A DNA stretch of 64,000 nt from NCBI RefSeq assembly GCF_031851795.1, contig NZ_CP134696.1:1231576-1295575 (forward strand), in the 5' to 3' direction. This DNA is from Pontibacter sp. G13. GTDB lineage: Bacteria; Bacteroidota; Bacteroidia; J057. The stretch's first letter is position 1. Each line of letters opens with the position of its first letter. The notes under the pieces are model-generated. The model searched no databases. It had not been told where the DNA came from and saw only the letters and a list, made by a program, of their open reading frames with translations. The position numbers were made by a program, and so were the translations under genes. This document shows positions 17,278-24,683 of the stretch, piece after piece.

Positions 17278-17476
17278 ACAAAACTGTCTAATCGACGCAG
17301 GGCGCTTGAACGCTCTCACCGATACGGCAGCGGGAATTCTTCACTTGGAACACCAAGCTCAGATTTCCTTCCTTGTCTCCGCACAAGATCTCGGCGCTAA
17401 ATCCGCCGATTGAGATTGATGCTTCGCGCGGTTTTCATCATCCGATGGGTACCGCGCATTTTTTTGCTCCAGAGCC
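17278..17476 (+). repeat. Tandem duplicated block, copy 2, with second terminator
   Basis: Second copy of the block, beginning AAAACTGTCTAATCGACG and ending with the same terminator form (GCGCGGT 17426-17432, ACCGCGC 17451-17457, then ATTTTTTT). The thiolase reading frame is not restored in it; only the last two codon-equivalents and downstream DNA are copied. Confidence 0.8.
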
Positions 17477-17479
17477 CGA

Positions 17480-17933
17480 GGGAATGTTTAGAAAAGTGTG
17501 TCAACTGCTCCTGAACGTGTTGGGCTTGGAAATAACCCTATGGAAAGCTTCCACTCCCCTAAAAGCCCGGATCTGATCCCCATCGACGACAGATCCGGGC
17601 TTTCCTATGTAGCATGGTCGGGCATTGGAAATAGCGGTCTTTGATCTGTCGTCCCTACAGGACTTGCAACTTGGTGGGCGGGAGCCGGATTTCGCACGGG
17701 CTGGTGCACTGGCCAAAAGGGTGCTGGGCCGACCACACATGCCCCCGTGGCGAGTTCCCAGAATGCCGATCACGCTCGGGGAGATTCCGGATATGGCTCC
17801 ATGCGAGGGCCGTGGCCTATGCCATTCCGGAATGACGCGGTTGATTGGGCGGGAGCCGGATTACGCTCGGGCCGGCCCACCGGCCGAAATCCGCCTCAGC
17901 CCATTTGAAATGTGCGGCTGGCCTGCGGCGGCG
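17480..17933 (+). repeat. Direct repeat R1 flanking the Rhs-toxin cassette
   Basis: About 450 bases nearly the same as R2 (19950-20400). It begins GGGAATGTTTAGAAAAGTGT, contains a perfect 14-base inverted repeat (17562-17575 with 17590-17603), and continues through a GC-rich segment into palindromic repeat D. It has open frames but no protein-like sequence. The opening resembles the terminal repeat style of IS256-like elements, yet no transposase is present. Confidence 0.8.
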
Positions 17934-18136
17934 ATAGGGATGGGAGGGGCGAGCCGTCAGGCGAGGTCCGAGGGCTCCGGCATTTGATGGGAGCATGCTG
18001 AAATCCGGGATTTTTCATAAGGCCGAGCGGCAGATCCCGAGGACGGGAGCGCTAGCGGACTCCCGGAACAGCCCGGCCCGGCGACTGATTTGCCGAGGGA
18101 GGAATTCATGCCCAGCTCGCCGGGATCGCCCAGATC
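17912..18136 (-). repeat. Dispersed palindromic repeat, copy D
   Basis: Read on the - strand it starts GATCTGGGCGATCCCGGCG and ends CCAGCCGCAC. CGCCGGG at 18118-18124 pairs with CCCGGCG at 18077-18083. It abuts the broken 5' end of the Rhs fragment and joins R1. Confidence 0.75.
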
Positions 18137-18858
18137 ACCTTGAACCTCCAACATCGGATGATTTTCCGGAGGGATTCGACAATTGCAATTGCGACTATAT
18201 CGAGGTGCTCGTGGCCGCGGAATACGAACTGTACGGCTCCAAACGGCTGGGCAACTGGCTGGGCAGGCGCTTCCTGACGGGGCGCTACTTCGACAAGGCC
18301 ACAGCCACCTATGGCCAGTCATTCGACTTCCCGAAGGGATACCATCCGGATCGGAGCAACCCGACCGCTCCCGAGGCGACTGCGTATGGAGGGCCACTCT
18401 CGGCGGGGACCTTCTCGCTCGGTCACAAGCGGTTCGAGGGCACCAACCACCTCGGAAATGTCCTCTCGGTCTTCTCCGACCGGAAGCTGCAGATCCCCGC
18501 TACGGGCATGCAGTATGTGGATGGGTATACGGCGGAGGTCTATGCGTACAATGATTACTATCGCACGGGTCGAAGAAGGGCTGCTTGTGGGGATGAGGTG
18601 GCGTCGCCCTTCGGGATGCTGATGCCGGGTAGAAATGGGCAAAGGGATGGGTATCGGTATGGGTTCCAGGGGCAAGAGGAGGATCAAGAAACAGGTCTTG
18701 TCAATTATGAGTATCGTATGCATAATCCGAGGCTAGGCCGGTTCTTTGCTGTAGATCCATTGGCTGCAAAATATTCCTATAATTCACCTTATGCGTTTGC
18801 TGAAAACCGAGTAATTGATGGAATTGAATTAGAAGGTGCAGAATGGAAGCCCAAATAA
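18137..18858 (+). pseudogene. 5'-truncated Rhs-repeat core fragment ending in a premature stop
   Basis: The frame (open from 17995, but in repeat D before 18137) encodes the end of an Rhs/YD-repeat protein: EYELYGSKRLGNW, HLGNVLSVFSDRKLQ, the split PFGMLMPGRNGQ, YRYGFQGQEEDQETG, YEYRMHNPRLGRFFAVDPLA, YNSPYAFAENRVIDGIELEG. The last parts are the hyperconserved Bacteroidota 'Rhs-associated core' that precedes variable C-terminal toxins. The large N-terminal shell is absent. Between NDYY and PFGM there is an unusual 15-residue insert (18562-18606). A TAA at 18856-18858 stops the frame right after the core; the same frame then continues into the toxin domain. From about 18765 on the DNA becomes AT-rich. 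I read it as an orphan Rhs-CT cassette rather than a working gene. Confidence 0.85.
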
Positions 18859-18942
18859 AAATGGACTGATGTTATTGAAAATTCAGGTCGAGGCGCATCT
18901 TTAATTAAAAAGTTAAAAGCAGATGGTGTTTATAAGGAAGGG

Positions 18943-19587
18943 ATGACTTATGCCCAAGCTTTTTCTCATCGTGTTCCTAGTATGGTTGCTAGGCAATTGG
19001 GTACAGATCCAAAGCCTGTTTATCAGTGTATGAATTTTGCGACAGCAGTTATTACTGAATACGCACATTTTTATAAACTAGAATTAAACATTCGTTCGGA
19101 TAGAGCTGATAAGCGTAAGGAGCATAGTAAAATTTCACCTGACCCTACCTACAACGGAACTTGGCAAGATTTTCATGGTGGTGCTGAGAATGACAATACG
19201 GGTAAAGGGAAATGGGGTAAATTCAGCAATTACTTTATGGCTTGGGAAGCTTATAACAATAATACTGTTTTTAATGATATTTCTTGGGATAATCTTCAAC
19301 CAGGAGATATAATTGCTACACAATATGATGATGGAGGGTATCATGCTCAGACTGTAGAGAGTATTGAGACGAAGGAAGAGACCAGTGGTTTTTTATGGTG
19401 GGAAACAACTGAGGAAGTTACTTATGTAACAGTTACTCAAGGTAGTTTAGATAGTTCCAGGGATGGTTCTGCCTTAGCTAGAAAGACTTACAAATTAGAA
19501 AATTTAAAGGATAACAGACATTATGATGATGACTCAGGTAAAAAAATTAAAGCTAGGAGACTTAATTATTCTAATATTAGTAATTAA
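18943..19587 (+). CDS. Rhs C-terminal toxin domain, papain-like (CHAP/NlpC-type) hydrolase
   Basis: This is in the same frame as the Rhs core. The 28 codons between the stop and this ATG (KWTDVIENSGRGASLIKKL...) are also protein-like, so the domain was once fused. The 214 residues from the first ATG contain QCMNFATAV near residue 28, a plausible catalytic Cys, and LQPGDIIATQYDDGGYHAQTV near 125-145, with the His of a papain-like pair. 'L.PGDII ... H...V' is the pattern of NlpC/P60, CHAP and related amidases. A peptidoglycan target is therefore likely but inferred. Codons are AT-rich, unlike the neighbours. It overlaps the next gene by 65 bases. Whether it is translated from this ATG is uncertain. 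Confidence 0.65.
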   Translation: MTYAQAFSHRVPSMVARQLGTDPKPVYQCMNFATAVITEYAHFYKLELNIRSDRADKRKEHSKISPDPTYNGTWQDFHGGAENDNTGKGKWGKFSNYFMAWEAYNNNTVFNDISWDNLQPGDIIATQYDDGGYHAQTVESIETKEETSGFLWWETTEEVTYVTVTQGSLDSSRDGSALARKTYKLENLKDNRHYDDDSGKKIKARRLNYSNISN

Positions 19588-19915
19588 CGCTTCTTCATGT
19601 ATCAATAAGTCTGTAAAAGATGATAGTATCCTAGGAACTTGGGATTTAGTGTGTTTGGATACTATTCATCAAGATCGATCATGGTCTGTTTCATTTTATG
19701 CTGATTCAACTTTTTTGTTAAATGAGAATTCAGTAGATGGGAGATGGTTTGTAAAAAATGATAGTTTAATAACTGAACTGATTTATGATGATGGTTTATC
19801 TGAAATGAAGATTAGTAAGATTAGGATTTTACAAGACTCTTTGTTTTTATCGGAAGACTTTTATCGGAATATACTTGAGAAGTACAAGACTTCAAGTATT
19901 TATGTAAGGCATTAA
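19523..19915 (+). CDS. Lipoprotein, probable immunity protein of the Rhs toxin
   Basis: A 130-residue protein with three possible ATGs in a row (19523, 19526, 19529). The N-terminus has a charged start, a hydrophobic stretch (LGDLIILILVI) and NASSCIN, a lipobox-like Cys. The mature part looks like a small lipocalin-like beta domain (ILGTWDLVCLD, WSVSFYADSTFLL, GRWFVKNDSLITELIY). Exported anchoring would place it in the periplasm, where a peptidoglycan hydrolase would act. Overlapping order toxin-then-lipoprotein is the usual effector-immunity arrangement. AT-rich like the toxin. The immunity role is inferred from position and localisation, not from a known family. Confidence 0.65.
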   Translation: MMMTQVKKLKLGDLIILILVINASSCINKSVKDDSILGTWDLVCLDTIHQDRSWSVSFYADSTFLLNENSVDGRWFVKNDSLITELIYDDGLSEMKISKIRILQDSLFLSEDFYRNILEKYKTSSIYVRH

Positions 19916-19949
19916 AATAATGGGTGTACAGTTCAGAAAGGGAATGTTC

Positions 19950-20400
19950 GGGAATGTTCAGAAAAGTGTGTCAACCGCTCCTTGGACGTGGGGCTTGGAA
20001 ATGATCCCAGAGACAGCGTCCTCTCCTACAAGCCCGGATCTGCCCCCCATCGACTCCAGATCCGGGCTTTCCTATGTAGCATGGTCGGGCATTGGAAATA
20101 GCGGTCTTTGATCTGTCGTCCCTACAGGACTTGCAACTTGGTGGGCGGGAGCCGGATTACCCAAGGGCCGGTGCACTTGCCGGATTCCGGCCCGGGCGAT
20201 CACACATGCCCCCGTGGCGAGTTCCCAGAATGCCGATCACGCTCGGGGAGATCCGGATATGGCTCCATGGGAGGGCCGTGGCCAATGCCATTCTGGAATG
20301 ACGCGGTTGATTGAGAGCGAGCCGGATTACGCGCGGGCCCGAGCACTGGGCCGAAATCCGGCTCAGCCCATTTGAAATGTGCGGATGGCCAGCGGCGGCG
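19950..20400 (+). repeat. Direct repeat R2 flanking the Rhs-toxin cassette
   Basis: Counterpart of R1 in the same orientation. It shares GGGAATGTTCAGAAAAGTGT, the inverted repeat (20030-20042 with 20057-20069), and a long identical run around 20073-20150. It continues into palindromic repeat C. No gene is visible between 19916 and 20732. Confidence 0.8.
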
Positions 20401-20568
20401 TGAAGGCTCCGGAGTGGCCGCCCTTAGGCGGCGTCTGGGATCTGGGGGCGGCGGTATCTCGCCCCCAGATCTCAGACCGAGCGCCAGCGAGTATGGAGGA
20501 GCCTGACCCAGCGAATCTATGGCCAAGCAGGAGCTCATCTGCCCAACCGCTGGGGCACGCCCAAATCA
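20380..20568 (-). repeat. Dispersed palindromic repeat, copy C
   Basis: On the - strand it starts GATTTGGGCGTGCCCCAGCG and ends CCATCCGCAC. The stem is CGCTGGG (20548-20554) with CCCAGCG (20507-20513): both arms differ from copies A, B and D by one base and still pair. The middle has an extra long inverted repeat around CAGATCTCAGACC / GGTCTGAGATCTG-like sequence (about 20435-20480). Confidence 0.75.
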
Positions 20569-20732
20569 GCACGAAGCCCAATCGGTGAGTTTTGCTAAAA
20601 AGGCCAATTCCAGCCGCTCATTTGGGAAAAACGGGCCAAATCATCAACTTTCCGTTCAAGACCGCATCCCTCCCATTTGTCAATTTCCCCTAGGCAACCT
20701 CTAGTGGGACACGTTTGCCTGAATATCACATT

Positions 20733-23126
20733 ATGCTGAAGAACTTCATCACCATGGCCCTCCGGACGATGCGGAGGCAATGGGGGTACACCCTCCTCAA
20801 CATGCTGGGCCTTACGATCGGGATCGGATCCACCTTGTTGATTTCGCTATTTCTCCTGCAGGAGCTGAGTTACGATCAGTATCACGAGCGCAAGGACCGG
20901 ATCTATCGCGTGAGTTCGGCGATTGCGGAGCCCGACAATGCCTTTCGTTGGGCCTCCACACAATTTCCGCTTGGGCCCTGGCTAGAAGGCCAATACCCCG
21001 AGGTCGAGGCCATGAGCCGGTTTGTCTCTTCCGACAATGTGCAGTTGCAATATGAAGACCACACCTTCATCGAGGAGGACATCTATCTGTGCGACTCGGC
21101 AGTATTTGACATGTTTTCCTTCGAATTCTTGGCGGGCGACCCTTCTCAGGCTTTGACCGCGCCCAATTCCATCGTCCTGTCGGAAACGTTGGCGGACAAG
21201 TATTTCGGATCGGCCGCAGAAGCCTTGGGAAAGGTGATGAAGCGCGGGCAAAATGGCGAGGATGAAGTAAAGGTGACGGGCGTCTACCGAGACATGCCCA
21301 CCGAATCTCATATCATTGCCAACGCCATGTATTCCATCTTGGAGATGGATGAAGAGCAATCAGGAGGTTGGGGAAGCTTTTACCTCTTCACGTACGTGAT
21401 GCTGACAGAGGGATCAGATGGGGCAGCATTTGCGGCCAAGCTTCCAGAAGTAATCGAAGGTCATGTAGCCCCTATTTTTGAGCGCTTTGGGATCACAGTG
21501 GACTATGAGTTGATGGGAATCACCGAGCTGCATCTTCACTCTACCTTCGAAGGCGAACCGACCCCCAAGGGCAATCCAGAGTATATTTTCATTTTCAGCA
21601 TTGTAGCCGTATTCATGCTTTTGATCGCCTGTATCAACTACATGAATCTGGCCACAGCCCGATCCTCCAAACGCGCCAAAGAGGTGGGTATACGCAAGGT
21701 GATGGGGTCCTTGAAGGGACAGCTGGTCGGGCAATTCATGTCGGAGTCGGTCATTTTGGCGATTCTGGCTGCCGGTCTGAGTATCGCCTTCGTGTACGCC
21801 GCGGTACCGATGGTCAACAACTTGCTGGTAACGCCTATTCGGGCTGGTGCCATCTGGCGGCCAGAATTATTGCTCTTGTTGGCGGGAATGATCTTGGCCG
21901 TAGGGGTGTTGAGTGGAATCTACCCAGCCTTCTTTCTGGCGTCTTTCAAGCCCGTATCCATACTCAAGGGAAAATTCATCCACACCAAGGGAGGCAGCAT
22001 GGTCCGCAAAGGGCTTGTGGTCTTCCAGTTTGTCATCTCATTGGGCCTGCTGGTCTGTACGGGGATTGTCTATGACCAACTGCAATATGTACAGGAGAAG
22101 GAATTGGGCTTCACGATGGACCCTATTTTGCGGTTTTCGACGGGTGATGCCGATAGCCGAGGCAAATGGATGGTTTTGCGGGAGGAATTACTTTCCCACC
22201 CCTACATCACCCATGCCGCCACTTCCAGCTCTTCACCTGGGCAAGGCTATTCCAAGAACCTCCTGAATGTCCAAACCGAGGAAGGCCCCATGGACCAAAA
22301 AGGCGTGGATATGTACTTCATCGACTTTGACTTCATGGAGACCATGGACATGAAGCTCGTGGAAGGAAGAAATCTGGACAGTCAGTTGTCTACCGACTCT
22401 TCATTGGCGGTCTTGGTCAATGAGGCATTTGTCAAACGGATGTCTTGGACGGAGCCCATCGGCAAAAAGGTGCAGCAGATGAATCGCGATTCCATGCCTA
22501 TGCTATCGGTAGTTGGGGTCATTCGGGACTTTCACCAGAATAGCCTGTACAATCCGATCGAGCCGTTGATGCTGTTCTCCAGAAGCCAGAATGGACAGGC
22601 ATTGGTGAGAATCGACCGAGATCACGTCAAGGAATCGCTCGCCCATGTGGAAAGCAGCTGGAACAAGCTCTTCCCCAACATGCCGTTTGAATACGAATTT
22701 TTGGATGAAGAATTTGCGGCCCAATATGAGTCTGACGAAAAGCAAGGCTACATCTTCACCCTCTTCTCCATCCTGACGGTTATCATCGCCTGTCTGGGGC
22801 TCTTGGGGCTCGCATCCTTCAGCGCAGAGCAGCGAACCAAGGAAATAGGCGTACGGAAGGTGATTGGTGCCTCAGTGGGAAGTCTGCTTGTTTTGCTGAC
22901 CAAGGAATTCTTCCTGCTCGTTTGCCTTTCCATGATATTTGCCTTTCCGCTGGCGTGGTGGGCCATGGATAATTGGCTGGAGTCCTTTGCCTATCGAACC
23001 GATTTTCAAGTACTGACCTTTATTGGGGCATTGGTGATCACCTTGATGGTGACATTGCTCGCTACGGGCTATCATGCGCTCAAAGCTGCCCGGGCAAATC
23101 CGATAGAGGCGTTGAAGTACGAGTAA
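20733..23126 (+). CDS. ABC transporter permease, FtsX/MacB type
   Basis: A 797-residue membrane protein, the usual Bacteroidota length for duplicated FtsX/MacB-like permeases. The start is the ATG at 20733 (MLKNFITMALRTMRRQWGY); a TTG six codons earlier is less likely. It shows a first helix (LLNMLGLTIGIGSTLLISLFLL), a periplasmic MacB_PCD-like domain (about 50-275), and an FtsX core with three helices (NYMNLATARSSKRAKEVGIRK). A second periplasmic domain and a second core follow (EQRTKEIGVRKVIGASVGSL), ending ARANPIEALKYE. The 'KEVGIRKVMG / KEIGVRKVIG' motifs are the ATPase contact segments. No ATPase gene is adjacent. Such permeases export peptides or lipoproteins, or respond to antimicrobials; the substrate here is unknown. 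Confidence 0.9.
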   Translation: MLKNFITMALRTMRRQWGYTLLNMLGLTIGIGSTLLISLFLLQELSYDQYHERKDRIYRVSSAIAEPDNAFRWASTQFPLGPWLEGQYPEVEAMSRFVSSDNVQLQYEDHTFIEEDIYLCDSAVFDMFSFEFLAGDPSQALTAPNSIVLSETLADKYFGSAAEALGKVMKRGQNGEDEVKVTGVYRDMPTESHIIANAMYSILEMDEEQSGGWGSFYLFTYVMLTEGSDGAAFAAKLPEVIEGHVAPIFERFGITVDYELMGITELHLHSTFEGEPTPKGNPEYIFIFSIVAVFMLLIACINYMNLATARSSKRAKEVGIRKVMGSLKGQLVGQFMSESVILAILAAGLSIAFVYAAVPMVNNLLVTPIRAGAIWRPELLLLLAGMILAVGVLSGIYPAFFLASFKPVSILKGKFIHTKGGSMVRKGLVVFQFVISLGLLVCTGIVYDQLQYVQEKELGFTMDPILRFSTGDADSRGKWMVLREELLSHPYITHAATSSSSPGQGYSKNLLNVQTEEGPMDQKGVDMYFIDFDFMETMDMKLVEGRNLDSQLSTDSSLAVLVNEAFVKRMSWTEPIGKKVQQMNRDSMPMLSVVGVIRDFHQNSLYNPIEPLMLFSRSQNGQALVRIDRDHVKESLAHVESSWNKLFPNMPFEYEFLDEEFAAQYESDEKQGYIFTLFSILTVIIACLGLLGLASFSAEQRTKEIGVRKVIGASVGSLLVLLTKEFFLLVCLSMIFAFPLAWWAMDNWLESFAYRTDFQVLTFIGALVITLMVTLLATGYHALKAARANPIEALKYE

Positions 23127-23157
23127 TCAGCACTACCTTTATCGCAAACGATAATCG

Positions 23158-23188
23158 ACGCCGACATTCCCTAGGGATGTCGGCGTTT
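23158..23188 (+). terminator. Terminator of the ABC permease gene
   Basis: ACGCCGACAT (23158-23167) pairs with ATGTCGGCGT (23177-23186), extended inward to a three-base loop, then TTT. It is 31 bases after the stop. Confidence 0.8.
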
Positions 23189-23220
23189 GGCATTTGGCAT
23201 TTGGCATTTGGCATTTGGCA
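23186..23220. repeat. Tandem heptamer array (TTTGGCA)x5
   Basis: Five perfect copies of TTTGGCA follow the terminator stem directly, overlapping its T-run. It is short, intergenic and between convergent genes. Confidence 0.95.
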
Positions 23221-23236
23221 TTAGATTCTCAATAAA

Positions 23237-23274
23237 AAGCCAAGAGGCCACCACCTAGCAGGTGATAGCCTCTT
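23237..23274 (-). terminator. Terminator of the DUF4476 gene
   Basis: On the - strand AAGAGGC (23274-23268) pairs with GCCTCTT (23248-23242), with an inner CACCT/AGGTG stem, followed by GGCTTTTTATTG. It lies 30 bases after the stop at 23304. Confidence 0.8.
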
Positions 23275-23303
23275 TGAGATTACAGGATTGTGCCTATTGG
23301 CTC

Positions 23304-24416
23304 CTAGAAATGATTACCGTTTCGTATGAATGCTCGCAGTTCGCGGCGGGAGTTTTGAAATTGCAATTGTTGGAGGACGACATCGTACCCATGAGGATCT
23401 TGCACTTGCGTATATGCCTGTTTGGCGATCTTCACTTTGTTGCTTTCGTGGTCGAGATTGCTCATGATGCGTGCCACCTGATTGGAAGTCATGGCGTGAT
23501 CATCGAGAAAATGCTCCAAATAGTCCATCCGCTTAAAATCGTTGGGCATTCCGCGGAGCTTGCGGACGACGAATCGCATCTCTTCCTGATCGACGGTCAA
23601 AAGGGTCGCCTTTCGTGGGCCTCTTGGGTTGCGCGGTTGCTGAGGTGCTTGGCAAGAGGCATCATCTTGGTCATAGTGTCCACCACGTGCATCATCTTGA
23701 TCATAGTCGTGATCTGGATAAGTGTTGCGCGGATTGTTGTACATGAACTGGCGCATCTCGCGGACAGAGCTCCGAAAACTAAATACCTCGAGTACTTGCT
23801 CATAGCTTTCAGGATTGGTGACTTGCAACCAGGCTTTTTTGGCGAATTTCACCTTATTGGATTCATGAGAAAGTTGCTGGGCCATCCGGCGAACTTGGCG
23901 ACTTCCTACACATTTGCGACTCAATGTACGCTTGAGGACTTCCATTTTGTCTGAATCGAAAGTCGAACGATCCAATACAGTCATCACACGTTGAAACTCA
24001 TCTCGATCCATCGGCTCGCTGCATACCGCCTGAGGACCACTAGGACGGCGAGGATTTCGAGGTGGAGTCTGGTGTCGTCGGATCGGTTCTTCCCGCATAA
24101 GATCCAAGACATATCCTCGACGGGTAGGTACCAAGTGGTAGATACTCCGATAGTCATTGCGAACTTGGACATCATCCCATCCGAAGACTCCCATGCGAGG
24201 ATTTTCAAAGCGGACAGACACACGGTATTTCATTCGTCCCAAATCATTCACCTCTACCCGTGAGGCTGGACGATGATTCTGTTCGCGGTTGTCCACCATG
24301 AGAAAGAACTTCTTGCCGTCAGTGGTTTGGACCACCAACTGTCCAGGATGGGCCTTGGAGGGCAGGAAGCAAAAGAAGGCCAATGCGAGGGTCAAAAGCG
24401 TAGAAATTCTGTTCAT
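23304..24416 (-). CDS. Exported protein with two DUF4476 domains
   Basis: The start at 24416 (MNRISTLLTLALAFFCFLP) gives a signal peptide ending SKAHP; nine extra codons upstream are not needed. The 370-residue protein has an N-terminal beta-rich part (residues 30-110), a Pro/Arg-rich linker (HQTPPRNPRRPSG), then two copies of DUF4476. The first, at about 140-235, has FDSDKMEVLKRTL and SRQVRRMAQQLSHESNKVKFAK; the second, at about 280-370, has FKRMDYLEHFL and SNQVARIMSNLDHESNKVKIAK. The two domains are joined by a linker with a repeated YDQDDA unit. DUF4476 is common in Bacteroidota but has no known function. The gene is probably monocistronic, with a terminator behind it. Confidence 0.85.
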   Translation of the reverse strand: MNRISTLLTLALAFFCFLPSKAHPGQLVVQTTDGKKFFLMVDNREQNHRPASRVEVNDLGRMKYRVSVRFENPRMGVFGWDDVQVRNDYRSIYHLVPTRRGYVLDLMREEPIRRHQTPPRNPRRPSGPQAVCSEPMDRDEFQRVMTVLDRSTFDSDKMEVLKRTLSRKCVGSRQVRRMAQQLSHESNKVKFAKKAWLQVTNPESYEQVLEVFSFRSSVREMRQFMYNNPRNTYPDHDYDQDDARGGHYDQDDASCQAPQQPRNPRGPRKATLLTVDQEEMRFVVRKLRGMPNDFKRMDYLEHFLDDHAMTSNQVARIMSNLDHESNKVKIAKQAYTQVQDPHGYDVVLQQLQFQNSRRELRAFIRNGNHF

Positions 24417-24628
24417 AATCTTTTGTGTTTGTCGTTTGACCATTCTACGGCAGGAACCATGCCCCAGCCAGCGACTGTGTGGGGCCCCCGATCCTCCTCA
24501 ACCGATCTCCTATGCCACCGTGATCAATCTGGGAGGAACCGTGTTCGGCATTATGGACATTTCGAATTCCGAAGGTGTATGATCCACTGGACACAGCTGT
24601 ACAATGTGCTGATCAAATGAGTCCAAAA

Positions 24629-24659
24629 AAGAAGCGGCCGCCCAAAAATGGACGGCCGC
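24629..24659 (-). terminator. Terminator of the trigger factor gene
   Basis: On the - strand GCGGCCG (24659-24653) pairs with CGGCCGC (24640-24634), with two inner G-C pairs, followed by TTCTTTTTTGG. It lies 25 bases after the stop of tig. Confidence 0.85.
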
Positions 24660-24683
24660 AGATATGGCTTAATGGAAGGATTC

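Noticed and set aside
17625..17987. Open frames inside R1 (and the matching ones in R2) as possible small proteins
   Set aside because: Frames are not kept open equally in both copies, and the sequence is Gly/Arg/Pro-rich as expected from GC-rich repeat DNA.
23186..23220. The heptamer array as a CRISPR-like or attachment feature
   Set aside because: Units are contiguous with no spacers, and there is no integrase or cas gene nearby.
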